Positions 1 through 8,148 of a DNA stretch of 64,000 bases are shown piece by piece. The position numbers and the translations under genes were made by a program. Under the pieces are notes generated by a model, which was not told where the DNA came from, searched no databases, and was given only the letters and a program-made list of their open reading frames with translations. Source of the stretch: Neorhizobium petrolearium (lineage in GTDB: Bacteria > Pseudomonadota > Alphaproteobacteria > Rhizobiales > Rhizobiaceae); NCBI RefSeq assembly GCF_017873175.1, contig NZ_JAGGJW010000017.1:62001-126000 (forward strand). Direction: 5' to 3'. How positions within the stretch are numbered: position 1 is the stretch's first letter; every line of letters begins with the position of its first letter.

Positions 1-182
1 AACGGAACAAGCCGGTCACCGGTGGCGACGAGCCTGCACTCTTCCGAGGTGGACTCGTCCATCGAGCTGCGACCTTCAAGAAGAGTTCCCCGTGGACAGG
101 AACCTTCTCTTCCAGCCGCACCCGGAGGTGGTCGCCGACGACCACGGCATCCAGCCCAAGCGCTTCACGCAGGCTTCATCGC

Positions 183-432
183 TCAGATGGCGGCGATGTA
201 GCATGTTGCTGTGAAGTTGGTTGCGAGCTTGTCATATCGAGTTGCGACGCGTCTCCAATCCTTGAGGCGGCAGAAGGTGCGTTCGATGATATTCCTGCGC
301 TTATAGGCCTCAGGGTCGAAGGGCTGGATCTGTTTTCGGGTTGGATTGTTGGGGATCACAGGCTCGGCACCGCGCGCGATGAGGAAAGTGCGAAGCGCAT
401 TGCTGTCATATGCAGTGTCGGCGGCACATAGA
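183..432 (-). pseudogene. IS5-family (IS427-type) transposase, C-terminal remnant
   Basis: The minus strand reads an uninterrupted transposase tail with DTAYDSNALR, PNNPTRKQ, RRNIIERTFCRLKDWRRVATRYDKLA and a stop after CYIAAI. The R-N-x-IER-x-F block is the third acidic residue region of IS5/IS427 DDE transposases. The N-terminal part, start codon and inverted repeat are not in the window, so this is a dead fragment. It marks a past insertion on the left side of the accessory region. The element boundary was not identified. Confidence 0.85.
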
Positions 433-574
433 TTGCGAAAGAACCCTGATCGTCGCGCTATAAGGCGATGCGATAGCGGCGACCGTATGTGATGAGTTTG
501 GATTGGTGGAAGCGACCAGTCCGATGTTGTTAACCTACATCCGTCAAGGGGGAGGCGCAGAATCTCAGATGAAT

Positions 575-2938
575 TCAGACATAGCGCCTGACGTCAGGGC
601 CGGGCGTCAGGCCCATGACAAGGTTGGCAATGCTGCGCGCGTCTATGCCATAATGACGATAGAGGTCGCCGATTGTACCGGTCTGGCCGAAATTCTCGAC
701 GCCAAGCGAGATGGCGCGATGGCCTTTGACGGAACCCAGCCATGCCAGCGTTGCCGGGTGCCCGTCGATGATCGTTACGATCACGCAATGTGGCGGCAGT
801 TGCGCGAACAGCCGTTCAACAGTTGACAGGGCTTGCGCGTTCCCGTGCGCCCGTGCCCGTTGCGCTGCGGTCCAACCCGAATTCAGGCGGTCAGCTGATG
901 TTACAGCCAGAACCGCAACATCACGGCGGTTTTCGCCAAGAATGGCAGCGGCCGAAATTGCCTCGGGTGCGATGACGCCTTGATAGGCGATGACCACTTC
1001 GCAATTCGGCCCTGGCTTGCGCAGCCAATAGCCGCCGTCGATGGCCCCTTGACGAAAGGCGTCGTCATGACGCTTGCCGGGCTGCTCAAGCGGGTTCGTC
1101 GATAGGCGCAGATAGACAGACCCGCCGGTCTCGTCTCGAAGCCAAGTGCGTTCGTCCACATAAGCTTCGCCATCCCTTTGCAGATAGTCGAGGGCCCAAG
1201 CCATTATGACTGCCAATTCGTCGGCAAAAGCGGGTTCGAAGGCCGCCAGCCCATCCTGCGCAATTCCAATCAGCGGCGTTCCGATGGATTGGTGCGCACC
1301 GCCTTCCGGAGCCAGCGTGACGCCGGACGGAGTCCCCACGATCATGAAGCGAGCGTCCTGATAGCAGGCATAGTTCAGCGCATCGAGGCCGCGATAAACG
1401 AAAGGATCATAGACCGTTCCAATCGGAATCAGCCGTTTGCCGAACAGGCTGTGCGACAAGCCCGCCGCTGCTAAAAGGAGAAACAGGTTCATTTCTGCGA
1501 TGCCGAGTTCGATATGTTGCCCATCAGGCGTGAACTCCCATCTCGCGGTTGAAGGGATGCGGTGTTCGGTGAAAGTATCCGCCTGCGCCTTCCGCGCAAA
1601 CAGCTTGCGCCGGTTGACCCAAGGTCCCAGATTGGTCGTGCCCGTCACATCCGGCGATGTGGTGACAATCCGCGCGGCAAGTTCGCTGTCCCCCTTCGAC
1701 AGGTCATCGAGGATCTTACCGAAGGCCATTTGGGTGGAAATCTCACGGAAGGTTGAAAGCTCGATGACGGGCACCGGCAGTTTCGTGTCGTGATGGCGGC
1801 GGCGGCCCTTGCTGAAGAAGGGCGCCCTGTCCAGATAGCTCTGGAACGCCTCAGGGTCCGCAATGGTGGCGAACTTGTCCCACTCTTGGCCGGTGGGCAC
1901 GCCCATATGGCTCTGCCAGCTTTCAAACTGGCTCTTGGTCATCAAACCGCCGTGGTTGTCTTTGTGGCCCGCAATCGGCGTGCCCCAGCCCTTGATCGTA
2001 TAGGCCAGAAAACAGACCGGGCGATCATGGTCGATGGCGGCAAAGGTCTCCGCCATGGTTTCCACGCAGTTTCCGCCAAGGTTCTCCATCAGGGTCGCCA
2101 GTTCATCGTCGGACCGGCTGTCGATCAGCCGGGTCACATCGCCCTGATCGCCCAAATCCTCCATCAGCCGCTTGCGCCAGACGGCCCCGCCCATGAAAGT
2201 CAGCGCCGAATACAGCTGGTTCGGGCAATCATCGACCCAGTCACGCAGCGCGCGGCCCCCCGGCTCTGCAAAAGCCGCGCGTTGCAGCCGCCCGTATTTG
2301 ACCCGCACGACATCCCAACCGAAAGCTTCGAAGATCGCCTCGACCCGGGCAAAAAGGCCCTCGCGCACGATACCGTCCAGCGACTGCCGGTTGTAGTCGA
2401 TGATCCACCAGCAATTGCGAAGATCATTCTTCCAGCCCTCCTGCAACGCCTCATAGATGTTGCCTTCATCAAGCTCGGCATCGCCGACCAGCGCCACCAT
2501 GCGCCCAAGGGGCAAGGTCTGGCCCCAGGACTTCGCCGAGATGTAATCCTGGATGATCGCGGCAAAAGAGGTGATCGCCACACCCAGACCAACCGACCCC
2601 GTGGAGAAATCCACATCATCGACATCCTTGGTGCGCGAGGGATAGGATTGCACGCCCTCAAAGCCGCGGAAGTTTTCCATTCGCGCAAGGTCCATATTGC
2701 CCATCAGATATTGAATCGCATGGAACACCGGCGAGGCATGGGGCTTCACCGCGACCCGGTCCTGCGGGCGGAGCGCCGAGAAATAAAGGGCGGTCAGTAT
2801 CGAGACCATCGAAGCCGAAGAGGCCTGATGACCGCCGATCTTGATGCCGTCCACCTTGGGGCGGATGTGGTTGGCATGATGGATCATCCAGTGGGACAGC
2901 CACAACAAGCGTTGTTCGATAGTCTTGAGATCGGTCAT
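575..2938 (-). CDS. Homodimeric-type 2-oxoacid (pyruvate/2-oxobutyrate) dehydrogenase E1-like, transketolase superfamily
   Basis: A 787-residue thiamine-diphosphate enzyme. The ThDP/Mg motif is visible near residues 150-185 (GDAELDEGN ... NCWWIIDYN), in the form used by AceE-type E1 (GDGEMDE ... N). An HASPVFH block near residue 65 and a C-terminal transketolase domain follow. AceE proteins are about 885 residues, so this is a shorter relative. It is divergent from an Lrp/AsnC gene, the arrangement of Pseudomonas mdeB-mdeR, where the E1-like protein acts on 2-oxobutyrate from methionine. No E2/E3 or methionine gamma-lyase gene lies in the window. Family assignment is firm; substrate is inferred from the neighbour only. 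Confidence 0.8.
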   Translation of the reverse strand: MTDLKTIEQRLLWLSHWMIHHANHIRPKVDGIKIGGHQASSASMVSILTALYFSALRPQDRVAVKPHASPVFHAIQYLMGNMDLARMENFRGFEGVQSYPSRTKDVDDVDFSTGSVGLGVAITSFAAIIQDYISAKSWGQTLPLGRMVALVGDAELDEGNIYEALQEGWKNDLRNCWWIIDYNRQSLDGIVREGLFARVEAIFEAFGWDVVRVKYGRLQRAAFAEPGGRALRDWVDDCPNQLYSALTFMGGAVWRKRLMEDLGDQGDVTRLIDSRSDDELATLMENLGGNCVETMAETFAAIDHDRPVCFLAYTIKGWGTPIAGHKDNHGGLMTKSQFESWQSHMGVPTGQEWDKFATIADPEAFQSYLDRAPFFSKGRRRHHDTKLPVPVIELSTFREISTQMAFGKILDDLSKGDSELAARIVTTSPDVTGTTNLGPWVNRRKLFARKAQADTFTEHRIPSTARWEFTPDGQHIELGIAEMNLFLLLAAAGLSHSLFGKRLIPIGTVYDPFVYRGLDALNYACYQDARFMIVGTPSGVTLAPEGGAHQSIGTPLIGIAQDGLAAFEPAFADELAVIMAWALDYLQRDGEAYVDERTWLRDETGGSVYLRLSTNPLEQPGKRHDDAFRQGAIDGGYWLRKPGPNCEVVIAYQGVIAPEAISAAAILGENRRDVAVLAVTSADRLNSGWTAAQRARAHGNAQALSTVERLFAQLPPHCVIVTIIDGHPATLAWLGSVKGHRAISLGVENFGQTGTIGDLYRHYGIDARSIANLVMGLTPGPDVRRYV

Positions 2939-3066
2939 CGCGACTGTTCCTGAGGATTAATTCTTACGGGCATACTATCTTCACGAAGGCGCGTTTTCCC
3001 GGCTATTATGAGCGCATCATTCCTGATAATTGGCTCGTATCGCCACGAATGGAGAGATTTGCGCTG

Positions 3067-3531
3067 ATGCCCGCCAAACTAGATCACTTCGATTCAGAGA
3101 TCCTGCGCGTCCTGCATAATGATGGCCGCCTTACAATCAACGATTTGAGCGCCCGGATCGGCCTGAGCCCTTCTCCAACCGCCCGCCGCCTGCGCCATCT
3201 GGAAGAAATCGGTGTCATCACCGGCTACGCCGCACTGATCAACGAGGCCACCCTCGGTTTCGGCTTTACGGTCTTTGTCTCGGTACAACTGGACAAACAG
3301 GTGGACGAGGCGCTGGCCACGTTTGAGGCCGCGATTGCCACCTTCCCCCAGGTTGTCGACTGCTGGCTGATGACCGGAAACCGGGATTACCTGCTGCGAG
3401 TAGCCACCACCGGGCTGGAGGAATTCGAGCGCTTCCTCGTCGGTCGCTTGACGAAAGTCCGAGGCGTGGCGTCGATAGAATCCTCAATCCCGCTGCGCCG
3501 CGTCAAGGCAGGTCTTGGACGGATTGTTTAG
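3067..3531 (+). CDS. Lrp/AsnC-family transcriptional regulator
   Basis: A 154-residue protein with an N-terminal winged helix-turn-helix (LDHFDSEILRVL, then a recognition region around LSPSPTARRLRHLEEIG) and a C-terminal RAM/ligand-binding domain. It matches Lrp proteins in length and order. An upstream in-frame ATG exists at 3049, but the GGAGAG at 3051-3056 sits about 10 bases before the ATG at 3067, so the latter is preferred. Transcribed divergently from the E1-like gene across a 128-bp gap, it probably controls that gene and itself in response to an amino acid, as MdeR does. Confidence 0.85.
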   Translation: MPAKLDHFDSEILRVLHNDGRLTINDLSARIGLSPSPTARRLRHLEEIGVITGYAALINEATLGFGFTVFVSVQLDKQVDEALATFEAAIATFPQVVDCWLMTGNRDYLLRVATTGLEEFERFLVGRLTKVRGVASIESSIPLRRVKAGLGRIV

Positions 3532-4008
3532 GCTCACGTCCTGCACGCTTCACGCATTTCCGAACATGACCAAGCAGATGCTAGTGATCAACATGACCTA
3601 CTGCCTGTTTCGTGAACCCTGACATCATGCTGCAGCCATCTGTAGTGGGCTGCGACCGGCGCGTTCGTGGCCGATCATCAGCGCCACATCATGGATCGTG
3701 CGAAACAGGAACAGGCGTACGAAACGGCGAAACCATTGCCATGACGGAAAATGCACCGGCGGTCCAAGGTATGGTCCCAGAGTATCAATCGGCTTGACTA
3801 CCCGTGGGAAGATATGCATAAGAGATAGTATGCATGCTTAATTCTCGGACGCCGTTGTTGGATTACTATCCTGGGGTGGAGGCGATCGTGAAAAGGGCGG
3901 GCGAATGGAGGAATAGGCGCATCTTTACGGTTCCGAAATGTGCGGCGCTGCGCGCCCTTGGTGAGGATTATGGCCGTATTGAACGATTTTGCGGGGAGGA
4001 GAAGGCCG
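3532..4008. other. Intergenic stretch without a recognised gene
   Basis: A 477-bp gap between the Lrp gene and the ferredoxin gene. The short ORFs on either strand have no recognisable domain. This is where the promoter of the aromatic operon should lie. The only structure seen is the TATGCAT dyad listed separately. Confidence 0.5.
3813..3835. promoter_or_regulatory. Possible operator dyad upstream of the aromatic operon
   Basis: TATGCATA at 3813-3820 and TATGCAT at 3829-3835 form two copies of a self-complementary core, about 170-200 bp before the ferredoxin start. It could be a regulator site (LysR or GntR type spacing), but no regulator gene for this operon is in the window. Weak evidence. 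Confidence 0.25.
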
Positions 4009-4332
4009 GTGGCGATCCAAGTGGTGTTTATTGATTCGGCGGGCGAACGGCGTGAGGTTTCGTCGCAAGAAGGGCAGTCGTTGATGGAGGCCGCAACTAT
4101 GGCGGGTGTGCCGGGCATTGACGCGGATTGCGGGGGAGCGTGTGCGTGCGCCACTTGTCAAGTCTATGTCGATGCCATTTGGCTCCCTCTACTTCCACCA
4201 GTTGGGGAAGGTGAATCTAGTATGCTGGAATTTGCGGCCAATCGGCAGGACGGCAGTCGGCTTGCTTGTCAGATACGGCTCGCCCCGAATCTTGACGGCC
4301 TCACCGTTACCACCCCGGAATTCCAGTTCTGA
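4009..4332 (+). CDS. [2Fe-2S] ferredoxin of an aromatic oxygenase system
   Basis: A 107-residue adrenodoxin/putidaredoxin-fold ferredoxin. The ligand pattern C-x5-C-x2-C (DADCGGACACATC) plus a later Cys in RLACQIRL is complete. The reading frame is open further upstream, but GGGGAGGAG at 3993-4001 lies 7 bases before a GTG at 4009 that starts the conserved VAIQVVFID strand. GTG at 4009 is therefore the likely start. It should pass electrons from the ferredoxin reductase at 8149 to an oxygenase. That oxygenase is not encoded in the window. It is the first gene of the aromatic operon. Confidence 0.8.
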   Translation: MAIQVVFIDSAGERREVSSQEGQSLMEAATMAGVPGIDADCGGACACATCQVYVDAIWLPLLPPVGEGESSMLEFAANRQDGSRLACQIRLAPNLDGLTVTTPEFQF

Positions 4333-4378
4333 TATGTATGTGACGCTTTCTGTCTGAGGGCGCAAAACGGAGGATCAT

Positions 4379-5443
4379 ATGTCGCTTACCGAGAAGCCTG
4401 TGGAAACCGCGGAACGAAGGTCGTTCTACGACAAAATCGACAGCAGTTCCTATACTGCGCTCTGGACTGTGCTGTCGAATATCATCACGCCTGAGCCCAG
4501 GAGCGGTTGCGTGCCGCATCTTTGGCATTTCGACGAAGCCAAGTCCTATCTGCTGGAAGCTGGCGGGTTGATCACCGCGGAGGAAGCCGAGCGGCGTGTT
4601 CTCGTGCTGGAAAATCCTGGGCTGCGCGGCCAATCCCGGATCACGACCTCGCTTTATGCCGGCCTGCAGGTCGTCATGCCGGGTGAGGTCGCCCCTGCAC
4701 ACCGTCATAGCCAGTCGGCCCTGCGCTTCGTATTGGATGGTTGCGGCGCGCATACCTCGGTCGATGGCGAGCGTACAGTCATGCAGTTCGGCGATTTCGT
4801 GATCACCCCGCCCGGTGCTTGGCATGATCACGGCAACGACAGCGACGCGCCGATGATCTGGCTCGACGGTCTCGACATTCCTATCGTGTCGGTGTTCGAC
4901 GCCTCCTTCGCTGAAGAGCATCACGCGGATCAGCAGCCAATCACCCGCCAGCCCGAAGACAGCACCTGGCGTTATGGCGCCAACATGCTTCCGGTCGATT
5001 ACGAACCGACCAGAGTATCGTCGCCAATCTTCAACTATCCTTACGAACGCTCGCGCGAAGCGCTTGACCACCTCTTGAAGCAGGGGGAGATCGACCCCTT
5101 CCACGGTATCAAGATGCGCTATATCAACCCGGTGGACGGCGGCTGGGCCATGCCGACGATTTCGCCATGCTTGCAGCTCCTTCCGAAGGGGTTCAAGACG
5201 CAGCCTTACCGATCGACCGATGCGACGGTGTTTGTGGTCACTGAAGGAACCGGTCGCAGTGTCATAAACGGCAAGACCTATGAATGGGGTCCGAAGGATC
5301 TGTTCGTGGTTCCGAGCTGGCACACCGTCACGCATGAGGCGGATAGCGATGGCGTAATGTTCTCTTACTCCGATCGCGTTTGTCAAGAGAAGCTTGGGCT
5401 TTGGCGGGAGGACCGAGGAAACGCGGTTCCGCTCAACGCATAG
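4379..5443 (+). CDS. Gentisate 1,2-dioxygenase-family ring-cleavage cupin
   Basis: A 354-residue bicupin of the gentisate/salicylate/1-hydroxy-2-naphthoate dioxygenase family. The N-terminal cupin carries the Fe(II) ligand region APAHRHSQSALRFVLDG, with a further histidine in PGAWHDHG. The C-terminal cupin is around GTGRSVINGKTYEWGPKDLFVVPSW. GGAGG lies just before the ATG. Family members cleave gentisate to maleylpyruvate, salicylate directly, or 1-hydroxy-2-naphthoate to 2'-carboxybenzalpyruvate. Sequence inspection alone does not separate these. A hydratase-aldolase gene immediately downstream would suit the naphthoate reaction; the nag-like gene set suits gentisate. Confidence 0.85.
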   Translation: MSLTEKPVETAERRSFYDKIDSSSYTALWTVLSNIITPEPRSGCVPHLWHFDEAKSYLLEAGGLITAEEAERRVLVLENPGLRGQSRITTSLYAGLQVVMPGEVAPAHRHSQSALRFVLDGCGAHTSVDGERTVMQFGDFVITPPGAWHDHGNDSDAPMIWLDGLDIPIVSVFDASFAEEHHADQQPITRQPEDSTWRYGANMLPVDYEPTRVSSPIFNYPYERSREALDHLLKQGEIDPFHGIKMRYINPVDGGWAMPTISPCLQLLPKGFKTQPYRSTDATVFVVTEGTGRSVINGKTYEWGPKDLFVVPSWHTVTHEADSDGVMFSYSDRVCQEKLGLWREDRGNAVPLNA

Positions 5444-5520
5444 TCCGATGGGTATGGCGTGCGTTGGCCGCGCGCTTGCCGATCCCGACAGAAAATCCAC
5501 GCAAATCGGAATATCAATTC

Positions 5521-6516
5521 ATGAAACATGAACTTCTCACGGTCGATGACGTGACGGGTTGCTGGGCAATCATGCCCACGCCGTCCAAGCCCAACGCTTC
5601 GGACCCGAGCGCAGAGGACACGGTCGATCTGGACGAAACTGCTCGCGTCGTGGAGGCTCTAATCGCCTCGGGCGTGAACGGGATTCTCTCTCTCGGTACC
5701 TTGGGGGAGGGCGCCACTACAACCTGGGACGAGAAGCGCGGTTTCATGCAGACGCTCGTCGAGGTGGGGCGCGGCCGCGTTCCCATCTTCGGCGGCGCGA
5801 CCGCCCTCAATACCCGCGACTCCATCAGCATGACCAAGGCCGCGCGCGAGATCGGGCTTGACGGGGTGATGCTGGGGCTTCCAATGTGGGTGCAGCCTGA
5901 TGTGCCTACTGCTGTTCAGTTCTTTCGTGATGTGGCCGAAGCCTGCCCGGACATGGCGATCTGTGCTTACGCCAACCCCGAGGCATTCAAGTTCGAGTTC
6001 CCGCGTGCCTTCTGGGCGCAGATCTCTGAAATTCCGCAGATTGTGTCCGCAAAGTACATAAACACCGCTGCGCTTTATACCGACCTGAACCTGACCAAGC
6101 GCCGTATTCGACTGATGCCGCTTGATGTGGACTATTATGCCGCCGCCCGGCTCGACCCTGAACACTGCACAGCGTTCTGGACCAGTGGTGCGGTTTGCGG
6201 GCCTACTCCGGTGATCCAGCTTCGGGATCTTGTGGCGGAGGCGGTGAAGAGCGGCGATTGGACCCGTGCCAAAGCACTGACCGACAGAATTGGCCTCACA
6301 TATCGGACACTCTTCCCCAACGGTTCGTTCAAGGAGTTCTCAGTTTACAACATCGGTATTGAGAAAGCCCGTATGGACGCGGCAGGCTGGATGGTCGCGG
6401 GGCCTTGTCGTCCGCCCTATCATCTGGTTCCCGAGACGGTTCTGGAAGGCGCGCGGGAATCCGGTCGGCAATGGGCAAAACTAGTTGCCGAGCTTGAGGC
6501 AGAGGGCGGAAAGTGA
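5521..6516 (+). CDS. Hydratase-aldolase of the dihydrodipicolinate synthase family (trans-o-hydroxybenzylidenepyruvate type)
   Basis: A 331-residue (beta/alpha)8 class I aldolase, the same length as NahE. The Schiff-base lysine sits in QIVSAKYINTAA, and the pyruvate-binding GTLGEGATTTWDEK loop is present. NahE/NagE/PhdJ proteins hydrate and cleave an aryl-substituted unsaturated 2-oxoacid to an aromatic aldehyde plus pyruvate. The ORF is open to 5380, but that overlaps the cupin; ATG at 5521 gives the family N-terminus (MKHELLTVDDV). Its stop overlaps the next start by 4 bases (GTGA), so it is translationally coupled to the isomerase. Confidence 0.85.
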   Translation: MKHELLTVDDVTGCWAIMPTPSKPNASDPSAEDTVDLDETARVVEALIASGVNGILSLGTLGEGATTTWDEKRGFMQTLVEVGRGRVPIFGGATALNTRDSISMTKAAREIGLDGVMLGLPMWVQPDVPTAVQFFRDVAEACPDMAICAYANPEAFKFEFPRAFWAQISEIPQIVSAKYINTAALYTDLNLTKRRIRLMPLDVDYYAAARLDPEHCTAFWTSGAVCGPTPVIQLRDLVAEAVKSGDWTRAKALTDRIGLTYRTLFPNGSFKEFSVYNIGIEKARMDAAGWMVAGPCRPPYHLVPETVLEGARESGRQWAKLVAELEAEGGK

Positions 6517-7109
6517 CAGGTCGGCAGCTTGACTTTTACTTCGACTTCATGAGCCCCTTCGCCTACCTGGCATTTCACAAGGTGCCGGAGCTCTGCAAGC
6601 GATACGGACTGGAATTTCGCCCTCATGTCGTGAACCTCCCCCAACTCAAGCTCATGGCGGGGAACACCGCCCCACCCAATGTCAGCCTTCCGTTGAAGAT
6701 CCGCTATCTGAGCAAGGATCTCGACCGTTGGGCTGAGAAATATGGTGTGCCTTTGATCTTCCCGAAGTCGCTCGCCTCCGAGAAGCTCAACAAGGCTTTC
6801 CTCTATGCATTGGCTAAGGGCGAGGGCGAAGTCTTCATCCGCGCTGGTTGGGACCGGGTCTGGGGCGAAGGTGCAGATCTGGCCGACCCTGCGTTGCTGG
6901 CTGAATTGGCGAATCGTTTGGGCTGGAGTCCCGAGTCGCTTTCGGCTTGGGTTTCTTCGCAGGAGGCCGCAGACCAATACGAGGCTAGCACGCAAGCCGC
7001 GCATGAGGCCGGCGTGTTCGGTACGCCCACGATGATCGTGGGAGATCAGATGTGGTGGGGCAACGACCGCCTCATGTTCATGGAAAGAACGCTCCAACAG
7101 GGGCTTTGA
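6513..7109 (+). CDS. 2-hydroxychromene-2-carboxylate isomerase (NahD-like, DsbA/kappa-GST fold)
   Basis: A 198-residue thioredoxin-fold protein beginning LDFYFDFMSPFAYLA, with FGTPTMIVGDQMWWGNDR near the C-terminus. These are the hallmark segments of HCCA isomerases, which use glutathione to isomerise 2-hydroxychromene-2-carboxylate to trans-o-hydroxybenzylidenepyruvate. The conserved serine is in the MSPF motif. The start is GTG within the GTGA overlap with the aldolase stop. The product is the substrate of the preceding hydratase-aldolase, so the two act in sequence. Confidence 0.88.
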   Translation: MTGRQLDFYFDFMSPFAYLAFHKVPELCKRYGLEFRPHVVNLPQLKLMAGNTAPPNVSLPLKIRYLSKDLDRWAEKYGVPLIFPKSLASEKLNKAFLYALAKGEGEVFIRAGWDRVWGEGADLADPALLAELANRLGWSPESLSAWVSSQEAADQYEASTQAAHEAGVFGTPTMIVGDQMWWGNDRLMFMERTLQQGL

Positions 7110-7142
7110 CATCAATGCCATCCATCCAAGGGGAGGAATATT

Positions 7143-8048
7143 ATGGCTCTTCAAAAACTGTCGCACGCGCACTTGTGGGTTAAGAACCTCGATGAGTCGG
7201 TGCGGTTTCACACCGACGTATTGGGGCTCGAGGAAGTCGCCCGGCAAGATGGCACTGTCTACCTGACGTGCGGTACCGATGGAACTTACGACGTGGCCGT
7301 AACCGAAGGTGGTACGGGCGTCATCAGCTTTGCGATCGCTGCGGATGATGAGGAAGACCTCAAGCAGTACAGCAAGCGCGTTTCTGACGCTGGTGTCCAG
7401 GTGCGGGCGATGACGGACAGCGATCCGGGCGTAGAGAAAATCATCGAGTTTGACCTGCCGCCCCAGAAGCAGAAAATGCAGATTGCGCTTCTGCGATCCG
7501 AAGCGCGCAAGCACTACTACAATCCGGCTGCGCGCAAGGCCAACCACCTGAGCGGACTGGCGCCGCTTGATCTCGACCATGTCACGCTGCGCGTCGGACC
7601 GGATGCGACGCAGACGATCGAATTCCTGACCAAACATGTCGATTTCTATGCCGCTGACATTGTCGAGTTCCCAGGGGGCGAGGGGCGTCTTGCGGCCTGG
7701 ATGCATGTCGGCGACTATCATCATGACGTGGCGATGTTTGCTGGTGCGCCTCATGAGACGCTCGACCATCTCGCATGGACGATCCCGAACCTCGAATACA
7801 TGAAGCTCATGCTCGATCAAATCGCACGCGGTGGGATAATGACTGAAGCAGGCCCGGGTCGCCATGGCGTGGGTTCGAATCTTTATTCCTATTTCTTCAC
7901 GCCGGATGGCAACCGCTATGAGCTTTCGGGCGAAATGCCGCGTTGTGTGGACCGCAAGGCAGGCCCGTTCATTTGGAAGGCCGACCAGCCGGGCATTTTC
8001 AGTTCTTGGGGCGCTCCGTTCCCCGAGAGCTTCAAAGAGGGTTCCTAA
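7143..8048 (+). CDS. Extradiol ring-cleavage dioxygenase, vicinal-oxygen-chelate family
   Basis: A 301-residue two-domain type I extradiol dioxygenase. Fe(II) ligands are recognisable in the C-terminal domain: His in LDLDHVTLR, His in ETLDHLAW, and Glu in the terminal signature NLYSYFFTPDGNRYELSGEM. GGGGAGGAATATT precedes the ATG. In context it should cleave 1,2-dihydroxynaphthalene or a related bicyclic diol to the chromene carboxylate handled by the isomerase upstream. Catechol-type substrates cannot be excluded from sequence alone. Confidence 0.85.
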   Translation: MALQKLSHAHLWVKNLDESVRFHTDVLGLEEVARQDGTVYLTCGTDGTYDVAVTEGGTGVISFAIAADDEEDLKQYSKRVSDAGVQVRAMTDSDPGVEKIIEFDLPPQKQKMQIALLRSEARKHYYNPAARKANHLSGLAPLDLDHVTLRVGPDATQTIEFLTKHVDFYAADIVEFPGGEGRLAAWMHVGDYHHDVAMFAGAPHETLDHLAWTIPNLEYMKLMLDQIARGGIMTEAGPGRHGVGSNLYSYFFTPDGNRYELSGEMPRCVDRKAGPFIWKADQPGIFSSWGAPFPESFKEGS

Positions 8049-8088
8049 CTCAGGGCAGGAACGCGCCATAGGCGCGGACAAGTAATCA

Positions 8089-8125
8089 GCGGATGACGCG
8101 TAGCACAGGACTTCGCGTCATCCGC
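8089..8125 (+). terminator. 12-bp hairpin between dioxygenase and ferredoxin reductase genes
   Basis: GCGGATGACGCG at 8089-8100 pairs perfectly with CGCGTCATCCGC at 8114-8125, with a 13-nt loop. Only ATTATT follows, so it is a weak terminator or an mRNA-stabilising/attenuating hairpin inside the operon. Confidence 0.5.
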
Positions 8126-8148
8126 ATTATTGACTGAGGAAGACCCCG

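Noticed and set aside
1790..2953. 387-codon plus-strand frame opposite the E1-like gene
   Set aside because: Antisense shadow of a well-supported ThDP enzyme; low-complexity composition and no recognisable domain.
4307..5500. 397-codon minus-strand frame opposite the gentisate-type cupin
   Set aside because: Shadow of the cupin; no domain, no ribosome site, and it crosses gene boundaries.
6420..8081. 553-codon minus-strand frame opposite the isomerase and extradiol dioxygenase
   Set aside because: Covers two recognised genes on the other strand; composition not protein-like.
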